From Streptomyces roseifaciens (lineage in GTDB: Bacteria; Actinomycetota; Actinomycetes; Streptomycetales; Streptomycetaceae): DNA of 64,000 nt. The stretch is taken from NCBI RefSeq assembly GCF_001445655.1, contig NZ_LNBE01000004.1:3192420-3256419 (forward strand), read 5' to 3'. Numbering within the stretch: position 1 is the first letter of the stretch; each line of letters starts with the position of its first letter. This document shows, in pieces, positions 44,615 to 54,191 of this stretch. A program made the translations under genes and the position numbers. The notes below the pieces were generated by a model. It was not told where the DNA came from and searched no databases. It worked only from the letters and a program-made list of their open reading frames with translations.

Positions 44615-45868
44615 TCACCCGTGGGAGTCGGACCCCTCCGCCTCCCGGCTCAGGAACAGCGCGAAGACCGGCGGGTTCGCCTGGAGCAGCTCCAGGCGGC
44701 CGCCGTCCGCCTCCGCCAGGTCCCGTGCGACGGCCAGCCCCAGGCCCGTGGAGTTCCGCCCGCTGACGGTGCGCTCGAAGACCCGCGCCCCCAGGTCCGG
44801 CGGCACGCCCGGCCCCTCGTCCGTGACTTCCACGACCGCCTGGTTGCCGGTGACGCGCGTGCGCAGGGCGACCGTGCCGTCGCCGTGCATCAGGGAGTTC
44901 TCGATGAGGGTCGCGAGGACCTGGGCGACGGCGCCGGGCGTGCCGACGGCCCGGAGCCCCTGCTTGCCGGAGCGGACGATGGCGCGGCCCTCGCTGCGCG
45001 AGGCCGGGCGCCACTCCTCGATCTGCTGCTTGATGACCTCGTCGAGGTCGAAGGTGACGGCCGAGCTGGACTTGGGGTCGCGGGAGTTGGTGAGCAGCCG
45101 CTGGACGACGTCGGTGAGCCGCTCGACCTGGGCGAGGGCGATCGTCGCCTCCTCCTTGACCGTCTCCGGCTCGTCGGTGAGCGTGATCTCCTCCAGCCGC
45201 ATGGAGAGCGCGGTCAGCGGCGTGCGCAGCTGGTGCGAGGCGTCCGCGGCCAGCCGCCGCTCGGCGGTGAGCATCCGCGCGATCCGCTCGGCGCTGGAGT
45301 CGAGGACGTCGGCCACCCGGTCCAGCTCGGGCACCCCGTAGCGGCGGTGGCGGGGGCGGGGGTCGCCGGAGCCGAGCCGTTCGGCGGTCTCGGCGAGGTC
45401 GGTGAGCGGGGCGGTGAGCCGGTTGGCCTGGCGCACGGCCAGGAAGACGGCGGCGATCACGGCCAGCAGCGCGACGGCGAGGATCACCAGCAGGGTGCGG
45501 CCGACCTCGCGGCTGACCGTGGAGCGGGACTCCTCGACGCGGACGAGCACGCCCTGCTCGCCCGGCTCGGTCGCGACGATGACACCGCCCTCGGGCCGCT
45601 CGCCGATCTCGATCGCCGGCCGGCCGGGGATCTCGATGCGGGCGTACCGGTCGTCGGTGATCTGCTCGCTGAGCACCTCGGACTCGACCCGCTCGCCCCC
45701 GACCAGCCGGCTGTCGACGATGCTCACGAGCCGTACGGCCTCGGACTTCACGCTCTCCTGGGCGCTGCTCTCGATCGTGCGGGTCTCGACGATGACGAGC
45801 GAGATCCCGAAGACGGCGATCACGACGAGGACGACGGCGAGCGTGGAGTTGATCAGGCGGCGACGCAC
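44615..45868 (-). CDS. sensor histidine kinase
   Basis: 417-residue membrane kinase. TM1 (about 7-27), extracellular sensor loop (28-150), TM2 (about 150-172), HAMP (173-225), phospho-acceptor His in RLAADASHQLRTPLTALS, then N box ATLIENSLMHGDG, G1 VEVTDEGPGVP and G2 GLGLAVARDLAEADGG. GTG at 45868 follows GGAGGG with ideal spacing. It responds to an unknown envelope signal and pairs with the upstream response regulator; a strong hairpin between the two genes probably lowers kinase expression relative to the regulator. Confidence 0.92.
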   Translation of the reverse strand: MRRRLINSTLAVVLVVIAVFGISLVIVETRTIESSAQESVKSEAVRLVSIVDSRLVGGERVESEVLSEQITDDRYARIEIPGRPAIEIGERPEGGVIVATEPGEQGVLVRVEESRSTVSREVGRTLLVILAVALLAVIAAVFLAVRQANRLTAPLTDLAETAERLGSGDPRPRHRRYGVPELDRVADVLDSSAERIARMLTAERRLAADASHQLRTPLTALSMRLEEITLTDEPETVKEEATIALAQVERLTDVVQRLLTNSRDPKSSSAVTFDLDEVIKQQIEEWRPASRSEGRAIVRSGKQGLRAVGTPGAVAQVLATLIENSLMHGDGTVALRTRVTGNQAVVEVTDEGPGVPPDLGARVFERTVSGRNSTGLGLAVARDLAEADGGRLELLQANPPVFALFLSREAEGSDSHG

Positions 45869-45910
45869 GGGTTGCCCTCCGGGCGGGTGGTACGAAAGAA
45901 AGCGGTTCCG

Positions 45911-45958
45911 GATGCCGGGAGGGGCCGCTCCGCGCACGGCCCCTCCGGGCCCGGCATC
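45911..45958 (-). terminator. hairpin between response regulator and kinase genes
   Basis: Arms 45911-45927 and 45937-45958 pair in two blocks (GATGCCGG/CCGGCATC and GAGGGGCCG/CGGCCCCTC) with a small bulge. A T-containing stretch follows on the minus strand. A likely partial terminator within the operon. Confidence 0.6.
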
Positions 45959-45965
45959 TCTCTGA

Positions 45966-46646
<681 letters not shown>

Positions 46647-47111
46647 GGAGTGATGGTAGTCCGCTCGGGCCCACGCCAAAGGTCCAGCAGGAGCTACCGG
46701 CGGCAACCCTTGACCGCGCGGTACGGACCTTTGAGGGTGCTTAAACGGTTCCCCGATGCCTTGTGATCCATATCTCAACTGCTTCCATTTGCGGGCGGGG
46801 TGTGACGTATGGTGACCGGACGTCTGTAGCTACAAGGGGGACCTTCGGATCGTTTTCGGCGCGCCGAAGGTCTCTGTCGTGTGCAGGGCTGGATACCCCA
46901 GTCTTGTTCACAGTGAATGACCTGGCGGCCGGGTCCGTCGCGCGAAGGGGCGCGGGGGCGTGGATCCCGGTGACGGCTGTCCTGCCGCTCCCTTGGAGGA
47001 GAGAGCGAACCCCTTGGACGTGGGGCGGGCGGCGCGGTGACCGGTGCCGGCCAACCCCCACCCGGGCGCGCAGCAGCTGCAGCCGCGCGTCCCGAGCACT
47101 CAAGGATCGAC
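46647..47111. promoter_or_regulatory. long regulatory leader before peptide transporter
   Basis: 465 bp. Contains a 9-bp-stem hairpin GACCTTCGG/CCGAAGGTC (46840-46872), a palindrome TTCAC-A-GTGAA (46907-46917), and a strong GGAGGAG site at 46995-47001 with no long gene attached; an 8-codon TTG frame (47014-47040) could use it. The plus-strand TATGGT (46808-46813) could be the -10, giving a 5' leader near 290 nt, long for Streptomyces. Confidence 0.4.
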
Positions 47112-48647
<1,536 letters not shown>

Positions 48648-48661
48648 GGACCCCCTGAACG

Positions 48662-48697
48662 ACAGTGCCCCGGCGCAATGGCGCGCCGGGGCACTGT
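48662..48697. terminator. bidirectional terminator after peptide transporter
   Basis: Perfect 14-bp stem (48662-48675 with 48684-48697), 8-nt loop, then T-rich CGTTT on the plus strand. Serves both convergent genes. Confidence 0.8.
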
Positions 48698-48713
48698 GCG
48701 TTTCCGGCAGGTG

Positions 48714-49769
48714 TCAGTCCGGGGACCGGGGCATGGCCTCGGGCGTGAACCAGGGCAGGGCGCCGGACTGCGGCGCGGCAACAGCGGGCCGGGGCCTCAG
48801 CCGATCGACGACGACCATCCCGAGCCGGAAGAGACCGGCCGGAACGACAAGGAACAGCAGGATCCAGAAGAGCGTCACCCCCCAGGGCCGGGCCACGTCC
48901 CAGGGCTCGGTGACGAGCACCTTGTCGCCGTACTCGAGCGACACCTCGTAGGGCCCGTGGGCACCCGCGGCGAGCTCCACGTCGAAGGCGACCCGGGCGC
49001 GCTGCCCCGCCGGGATCGTGCCGCGCCACCTCCGCTCCTCCCAGGAGGGCGCGAGCACGCCCCGCGCGGTCCCGACGCGGAACACGGGGTCCTTGGCGGC
49101 CCCGGAGCCCAGATTGCCGACCGTGAGGACGAGCCGGCGGGCCGGCGGCGCGCCGAACCAGGTGAGCAGCCCGCCGGAGCCCTCCAGACGGGCGTCCAGC
49201 ACGCCGATCCGCGCCCCGGAGGACTCGGGCAGCGGGGCGACGGGATGCCCCGCGACGACCAGCGGGACGTCCGCCGCCTGAGCCTCCCCCGTCACGGTGG
49301 CCACGTGCACCACACAAGGGCAAGGCGTGGGCGGCTCGACAACAACAAGCTCCCGCCGAAAGACCCCGTCACGCTCCGTAGTAACAGTGCGCCCCTCCGC
49401 GTTAACGCAGTCGTTGGTGCCCCCCACCATGTTCTGCCCGCACACCAGCAGAGTGAGCAAGGCCCGCGACCGCCACCCTTCCCCCCTGACGACCACGGTG
49501 CTGCCCTTACCGGCCTCCGCCCGATCCAGCGAGAGACGAGGCCCATCGGCAGCAGCCGCTCCCGCAGCGGGCAACAGGGCGACGAGGAGGACCAGCAGCA
49601 GAAGAACGACGGCGGAGGCGCCGGGGCCGCAGGGGCAGGGCCCTGGACGCTGACGTGTATGTGCGGCGCCCGGCGCGGGGTGCGCATGCGGCAGGGCAGA
49701 GGGCGCCGTAAATAGACGGTCCAGGGCCCTGCCCCGGAGGCCCCGGCGCCGGACCACGACGCGCCTCAT
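48714..49769 (-). CDS. membrane protein with neocarzinostatin-like domain (surface cassette gene 3)
   Basis: 351 residues. A Pro/Arg-rich N-terminus (1-50, largely encoded by an inverted repeat) precedes a hydrophobic segment (about 52-75). Then an Ig-like domain begins LSLDRAEAGKGSTVVVRGEGW with Cys pairs VCGQNMVGGTNDC and PTPCPCVVHVATVTG, spaced as in neocarzinostatin apoproteins. A second beta domain and a C-terminal membrane segment (about 305-325) follow. ATG at 49769 overlaps the preceding stop (ATGA), but the real start could lie after the hairpin. Function unknown; the fold is inference. Confidence 0.7.
   Translation of the reverse strand: MRRVVVRRRGLRGRALDRLFTAPSALPHAHPAPGAAHTRQRPGPCPCGPGASAVVLLLLVLLVALLPAAGAAAADGPRLSLDRAEAGKGSTVVVRGEGWRSRALLTLLVCGQNMVGGTNDCVNAEGRTVTTERDGVFRRELVVVEPPTPCPCVVHVATVTGEAQAADVPLVVAGHPVAPLPESSGARIGVLDARLEGSGGLLTWFGAPPARRLVLTVGNLGSGAAKDPVFRVGTARGVLAPSWEERRWRGTIPAGQRARVAFDVELAAGAHGPYEVSLEYGDKVLVTEPWDVARPWGVTLFWILLFLVVPAGLFRLGMVVVDRLRPRPAVAAPQSGALPWFTPEAMPRSPD
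49617..49750. repeat. 32-bp inverted repeat with 70-bp loop
   Basis: 49617-49648 and 49719-49750 are reverse complements at 30 of 32 positions. The loop has smaller GGCGCC-containing arms and CGTAAATAGACGG. It lies within the 5' part of the neocarzinostatin-like gene. It could be a MITE-like insertion or an RNA hairpin. Confidence 0.75.
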
Positions 49770-50641
49770 GCGCCGCTCCCCGCACCGCGGCGCCGCCGTC
49801 GCACCAGCACCACCGCCCCACCCGCAAGCGCCAGCACCACCCCGCCACCCACCGGCAGAACCCACCGCACGGGCGTGTACGAGCCGGACCCGCTGGCCCG
49901 TACCCCGCCCTCCGCGACAGCGGTCACGCGCACCGTCACCGAGTCCAGCCGCGGCGCATCCGGCCACCGCTCCACCCTCCGCACCACCCGCCCCGGCGCC
50001 AGCTCGGCCGGCGCGTCGGCGACCGTGCGGCGGAGGACCGTGCCGAAAACCCCGTCGGCGCGGATGGCGAGCCGCGGGGTCAGCGTCCTGTTGCCACGGT
50101 TGACCAGGGCGTACCGGATGACCGCGCCGCCCGTGCCCGCGCCGCTCACCCGTACGTTCTCGACGGCGAGCGCCGGCAGCGCCGGTCCCCCGCTGACACG
50201 CAGGGCCAGCCGCACCCGCACCTCCCGCCCCTCCCCGCTCACGACCACCGCGCCGGAGTGGTCGCCGGGCTCCGCGTCACCGGGGACCGTCACGCGCACG
50301 GGCACGTTCGCCCGGGTGCGGGCGGGCACCCGTACCTGCTGCCGGGGGAAGGAGATCCAGGTCCCGGCGCCCCGGAGGGCGAAGGAGCGCTCGCGGTCCG
50401 CGGGGTTGACCACGGACAGCTTGTCGGTGAAGACCGTGCCGGGGGCGCCCTCCAGGTAGAACGACGCGCGGTCGTCCGGTCCGGGCGCCTCCGTACCGGC
50501 GGGAGCGGGCGCGGCCGACCACGGCCGGTCGTCGTCGGCGGCGGTGGCTGCCGGGGTGACGGAGGTGCAGAGCAGCACCGTCACGAGGGCGGCCGGCGGG
50601 AAGAGACGGACGGGACGACGGCGCACAGGCGGCCCCTTCAT
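49766..50641 (-). CDS. secreted DUF916-like membrane-anchored protein (surface cassette gene 2)
   Basis: 291 residues. Signal peptide (VRLFPPAALVTVLLCTSVTPAATAA), then a region like the peptidoglycan-binding WxL-associated DUF916 domain: FYLEGAPGTVFTDKLSVVNPADRERSFALRG ... VPVRVTVPGDAEPGDHSGAVVVSGEG. A beta region and a C-terminal membrane segment with RRRRRG stop-transfer (about 260-287) follow. ATG 5 bp after the LPQTG gene stop; its own stop overlaps the next start. In Firmicutes DUF916 proteins bind surface WxL proteins; whether this one does is unknown. Confidence 0.78.
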   Translation of the reverse strand: MKGPPVRRRPVRLFPPAALVTVLLCTSVTPAATAADDDRPWSAAPAPAGTEAPGPDDRASFYLEGAPGTVFTDKLSVVNPADRERSFALRGAGTWISFPRQQVRVPARTRANVPVRVTVPGDAEPGDHSGAVVVSGEGREVRVRLALRVSGGPALPALAVENVRVSGAGTGGAVIRYALVNRGNRTLTPRLAIRADGVFGTVLRRTVADAPAELAPGRVVRRVERWPDAPRLDSVTVRVTAVAEGGVRASGSGSYTPVRWVLPVGGGVVLALAGGAVVLVRRRRRGAGSGA

Positions 50642-50646
50642 GCGTG

Positions 50647-51489
50647 TCAGCGCGTGGTCGCCGCCCGGCGCCGCCGGGTCAGCCAGAGCGTGCCCGCGAC
50701 GCCGGTGAGGAGGACGGTGCCGCCGAGGGTGCCGAGGGCGATGGCGGAGTCGGCGGGCCCGGTCTGGGGAAGCTGACCGCCCGTGGAACCCCCGGTGGAG
50801 GAGGAACCACCGGTGGCAGAACCGCCGGTGGAGGACCCACCCGAGGCGGCCCCGCCGGAAGCCCCGCCGGAACCCGACCCACCCGTAGCGGAACCTCCGG
50901 TGGACCCACCCGTAGAGGACCCACCCGTGGAGGACCCACCGGTGGAGGACCCACCGGTGGAGGACCCACCGGAACTCCCGCCGGGCTCCTTGATGTCGAG
51001 CGTCAGCGACGGCTTGGGGTTGTTCGTCGGCGTGCAGGTGGTGGTCGTGCCCAGCGCCTGGATGGTCAGCGTGGAGGCGGTGAACGTCACGCTGCCGCTC
51101 TTCTTCGGGGTGTACGTCCCCGACAGGTCACTGATCTTGATCGGGGTGTTGGCCGGTATCGGCTCCGTGTTGGCGGGCCCGGAGACGGCGACCGTCCCGC
51201 TGTCCGCGCCGCCCACCTTGATGACGGCGCTCGGCTTCATCGCGCCCTTGCCGAGCTCGATGGGGCTGGAGGAGACGCCCTTCTCGAAGGTCATGGTCAG
51301 CTTGTACGCACCGCCGTCCGCGACGCCCTTGATGTCGATGGGCGAGACGGCGCTCTTGTCTCCGATGGGGGTCTTGCACGCGTAGTCGACGTCGATCGTC
51401 ACCGCGTGCGCGGCCGGAGCGCCCAGCAGGACGGCCCCGCCGGCCAGGGACGCGGCGAGGGCGGCTGCGCGGCGTGGGATGTGGGACAC
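50647..51489 (-). CDS. sortase-type LPQTG surface protein (surface cassette gene 1)
   Basis: 280 residues. Signal peptide (1-29), an extracellular beta domain with Cys38 and Cys152, a Gly/Ser/Thr stalk (170-238, repeats of SSTGG), then LPQTG at 240-244, a hydrophobic segment and RRRR tail. This is a complete cell-wall sorting signal for covalent attachment to peptidoglycan. GTG at 51489 with AGGGGA upstream. The sorting motif is LPQTG rather than the LAxTG of many Streptomyces chaplin-type substrates. First of three coupled genes. Confidence 0.85.
   Translation of the reverse strand: MSHIPRRAAALAASLAGGAVLLGAPAAHAVTIDVDYACKTPIGDKSAVSPIDIKGVADGGAYKLTMTFEKGVSSSPIELGKGAMKPSAVIKVGGADSGTVAVSGPANTEPIPANTPIKISDLSGTYTPKKSGSVTFTASTLTIQALGTTTTCTPTNNPKPSLTLDIKEPGGSSGGSSTGGSSTGGSSTGGSSTGGSTGGSATGGSGSGGASGGAASGGSSTGGSATGGSSSTGGSTGGQLPQTGPADSAIALGTLGGTVLLTGVAGTLWLTRRRRAATTR
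50773..50979 (-). repeat. 15-bp tandem repeat stalk in LPQTG gene
   Basis: Degenerate 15-bp units encoding SSTGG / STGGS (GGTGGAGGACCCACC on the plus strand), most regular near 50905-50970. Copy number is expected to vary between strains. Confidence 0.75.
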
Positions 51490-51669
51490 CTCTGGTTCCC
51501 CTCTCGTCCGGTGCCGCAGCCGAGCAGAGCCGAGCTGAGCCCAGCCGAGCTGACGGCACATCAGATCGGGCGCAGACAGTACGCCGGGGACCTTGAGGAA
51601 GGAAGAGAAAGGAAGAGAAGGGAGGAAGGAAGGGACGCGGGAGAGAGAAGAGAAGGGGGAGCCAGAGGC

Positions 51670-52188
51670 CTAGCCCGGCGCGGCCAGCTCCGCCCACACC
51701 GTCTTCCCGGCCCCGCTCTCGTTCCGCACGACGCCCCAGTCCAGGCAGAGCCTCTGCACGATGAACATCCCGTGCCCGCCGGGCCGCCCCGCGCGGTGCG
51801 GCGTGCGCGGTGCGGGCGTCCCCGCGCCGAGGTCGACGACCTCCAGGCGCAGCACCTTGCCCGTGCAGCTCACGCGGAGCTCCTCGGGGCCGTCGGCGTG
51901 CAGGCAGGCGTTGGTGACCAGCTCGGAGACGACGAGCAGGACGTCCTCGGCGGCCGCGCGGTGGTCCGCGCCGATCGCGGGGAGCCAGCCCCAGTCGTGG
52001 AGCGCCTGCCGGGTGAAGTCACGCGACATGGGCACGGCGCCGCTGACCCCGACGAGGTGCAGCCGGCGCATCCCGCCGGGCCGGGACCCCTGCGAAGGCC
52101 CGTCCGGCGACAGCGCACCGGAGGAGGCGGCGCCGTTCGCCCCCGGACCGGGGTCGCCCGGCGGAGGGCACGGCCGGGTGGTGCTCAT
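51670..52188 (-). CDS. ATP-binding protein, anti-sigma factor-like (HATPase_c_2)
   Basis: 172 residues. After a variable Gly/Pro-rich N-terminus (1-40) comes a GHKL ATPase fold: ADHRAAAEDVLLVVSELVTNACLHADG (N box), LEVVDLGAG (G1), GRPGGHGMFIVQRLC (G2). It resembles RsbW/SpoIIAB kinases, which bind sigma factors and phosphorylate STAS antagonists, and a large Streptomyces family. Near a STAS gene and a SigB/F-type sigma gene, so probably its anti-sigma factor; direct partnership is inference. Confidence 0.82.
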   Translation of the reverse strand: MSTTRPCPPPGDPGPGANGAASSGALSPDGPSQGSRPGGMRRLHLVGVSGAVPMSRDFTRQALHDWGWLPAIGADHRAAAEDVLLVVSELVTNACLHADGPEELRVSCTGKVLRLEVVDLGAGTPAPRTPHRAGRPGGHGMFIVQRLCLDWGVVRNESGAGKTVWAELAAPG

Positions 52189-52444
52189 CAGCGCTTCACC
52201 TCACCGATTCACCGATTCAGAACGGAACGAAGGGACGGACGGGTACCTGGATACCTTGATCGCGGCTACCTGGCACATGGAACGGATTCAGCAGACTCCT
52301 GCCCGACCGAATCGTGAGAACACCCACTTCTTCGGTGCCGATCCTGTGATGCATGCAACTGGTGCCTGCGAACCCACGCCGAAGGAGCCCGGCCGACCGG
52401 GTGACGACTGAGTAACGCACAGGGAAAGGCGGGGGCGCCAGGGG
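52189..52444. other. spacer between ATPase and STAS genes
   Basis: 256 bp on the same strand; no recognisable gene. It includes the plus-strand word GGGTAC typical of the stress-sigma -10 (GGGTAT/C), at 52245-52250, but in the wrong direction for the flanking genes and without a clear -35. AT-richer than coding DNA. Confidence 0.35.
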
Positions 52445-52813
52445 TCAGCCGGCGAGGGCCGCGTCGAGGGTGTCGTGCACCGTGAAGACGGCTTCCGCGC
52501 CGGTGATCTCGAAGACCCGGGCGACCACGGGCTGCATCGCAGCCAGGTGGATTCCGCCGCCTGCGGCCTCGGCCTGCAGCCGGGCGCCCAGAAGCACGTT
52601 CAGGCCGGTCGAGTCGCAGAACTCCAGACCGGAGCAATCGAGGACCACGCGTGCGCCGCCGTCGGCGATGGCGGCCTCGAGGGGCTCGCGCAGTACGTCC
52701 GCCGTGTGGTGATCGAGCTCACCCACCGGCGTCACGATCGCGCTCGCCCCGTCCCGCCGGACGGCTACATGCAGCCGGCCCCTGCTTGCGCTGCCGACCA
52801 TCCCGCGATCCAT
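52445..52813 (-). CDS. STAS-domain anti-sigma factor antagonist
   Basis: 122 residues, the SpoIIAA/RsbV fold: AIVTPVGELDHHTADVLREPLE, and the phosphorylatable Ser in ARVVLDCSGLEFCDSTGLNVLLGARL. Unphosphorylated it binds the anti-sigma ATPase and releases sigma. ATG at 52813 is chosen over 52819 because GAGAAGGG is then 6 nt upstream. Divergent from the sigma gene and 256 bp before the ATPase gene, so the three form a partner-switch module. Confidence 0.88.
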   Translation of the reverse strand: MDRGMVGSASRGRLHVAVRRDGASAIVTPVGELDHHTADVLREPLEAAIADGGARVVLDCSGLEFCDSTGLNVLLGARLQAEAAGGGIHLAAMQPVVARVFEITGAEAVFTVHDTLDAALAG

Positions 52814-53054
52814 GCGCATCCCTTCTCGGTGTGCCTGCGTGGCGCTCCCAGAACACTACGCCTTCCCTACGGCGTCCGGTAGCCGAAGGTCCGGCATTAT
52901 TCACATATAGGGACATCACGCACTTGCGGTGCACGGGTGAAGACAGGTAGGGCTAGTAGGACGACATCCACCACGGACGGCTTTGGAGGCGCCGCTCACC
53001 GCAGCACGACGCGACGGCATCGGCAGCCATATGCCGAGAATGATGGAGGAGACC

Positions 53055-53966
53055 ATGTCACCCCGGCTCGACGAAACGCGTGCGGAACCGCGTACGGCGT
53101 CGTCGGCACCCCTGCCCCAGTCCCCGCCCGAGTATTCCTATTCCGACCTTCCCGGGTTTCCCGAGTGCGACGGGACCGGCCCCACGCCCCCCGGCGAAAT
53201 GGCGCCGCACGACGCACGTGCCCTGTCCAAGACGCTCTTCGCCCGCCTGGAGGCGCTCGAAGAGGGCACGCACGAATACGCATACGTACGCAACACCCTG
53301 GTCGAACTGAACCTCGCCCTCGTGAGGTTCGCCGCCGCCCGGTTCCGCTCCCGCAGCGAGCCGATGGAGGACATCGTCCAGGTCGGCACGATCGGCCTCA
53401 TCAAGGCCATCGACCGCTTCGAGCTCAGCCGGGGCGTGGAGTTCCCGACCTTCGCGATGCCGACCATCATCGGCGAGATCAAGCGGTTCTTCCGCGACAC
53501 CAGCTGGTCCGTGCGCGTGCCGCGCCGGCTCCAGGAGCTCCGCATCGACCTGGCCAAGGCCCGCGACGAGCTCGCCCAGAGCCTGGACCGCTCCCCCACC
53601 GTCGGTGAACTCGCCGGGCACCTCGGCCTGACGAAGGACGAGGTCGTCGAGGGCATGGCCGCGAGCAACGCCTACTCGGCGAGCTCGCTGGACGCCCAGC
53701 CGCAGGACGACGAGGCGGAGGGCGCCCTCTCGGCCCGCATCGGCTACGAGGACCACGACCTGGAGGGCGTCGAGTACGTCGCCGCGCTCAAGCCGATGAT
53801 CGCCGAACTCCCGCAACGGGACCGGAAGATCCTGTCCCTGCGCTTCGTGGCGAACATGACCCAGTCGGAGATCGGCGAGGAACTGGGCATCTCCCAGATG
53901 CACGTCTCGCGCCTGCTGGGCCGCACCCTCGTCCGCCTGCGCCGGGGACTCCTGAGCGAGGAGTGA
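53055..53966 (+). CDS. RNA polymerase sigma factor, SigB/SigF/SigG family
   Basis: 303 residues, group 3 sigma. Region 2: LVRFAAARFRSRSEPMEDIVQVGTIGLIKAIDRFELSRGVEFPTFAMPTIIGEIKRFFRDTSW. Region 3 follows (PRRLQELRIDLAKARDEL). Region 4: LPQRDRKILSLRFVANMTQSEIGEELGISQMHVSRLL. The N-terminal 50 residues are variable. ATG at 53055 after GGAGGA; a few codons upstream are possible. The family in S. coelicolor (SigB, F, G, H, I...) governs stress and differentiation; synteny suggests sigI, unverified. An unusually strong terminator follows. Confidence 0.92.
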   Translation: MSPRLDETRAEPRTASSAPLPQSPPEYSYSDLPGFPECDGTGPTPPGEMAPHDARALSKTLFARLEALEEGTHEYAYVRNTLVELNLALVRFAAARFRSRSEPMEDIVQVGTIGLIKAIDRFELSRGVEFPTFAMPTIIGEIKRFFRDTSWSVRVPRRLQELRIDLAKARDELAQSLDRSPTVGELAGHLGLTKDEVVEGMAASNAYSASSLDAQPQDDEAEGALSARIGYEDHDLEGVEYVAALKPMIAELPQRDRKILSLRFVANMTQSEIGEELGISQMHVSRLLGRTLVRLRRGLLSEE

Positions 53967-54011
53967 GGCCGGGGCCTCAGCTTTTGCACGGTATTCACAC
54001 CGTTTCCGCAC

Positions 54012-54050
54012 CGCCGCGCGCCGCACGGGTTTCCCGTGCGGCGCGCGGCG
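54012..54050 (+). terminator. sigma-gene terminator
   Basis: Perfect 18-bp stem (54012-54029 with 54033-54050), 3-nt TTT loop, then TTT. The strongest hairpin seen in the window; it isolates the sigma gene from the oxidoreductase operon. Confidence 0.85.
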
Positions 54051-54191
54051 TTTGATGCCGCCTCAGCAGCTGCAGGGCCGTGCCCACCCCTGCACAAACC
54101 TGGACCGGGGATGCGCGCCGAGGGTGTTGACCCGCCTGCTGCGGGCGAATAGCGTCGCGGCGGCCTCTGGGGGAACGGCGGTGCGACTGGC

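Noticed and set aside
46741..47103. 120-codon minus-strand frame in the peptide transporter leader
   Set aside because: Arg/Pro-rich, overlaps predicted promoter and hairpin, no ribosome site and no family resemblance.
49617..49750. Integron attC or phage attachment site
   Set aside because: No integrase or tRNA nearby and arms are far more symmetric and GC-rich than attC sites; a MITE-like or RNA hairpin explanation fits better.
50783..51385. 200-codon plus-strand frame rich in Glu/Pro over the LPQTG gene
   Set aside because: Antisense translation of the Gly/Ser/Thr stalk repeats; the minus strand has signal peptide and sorting signal.
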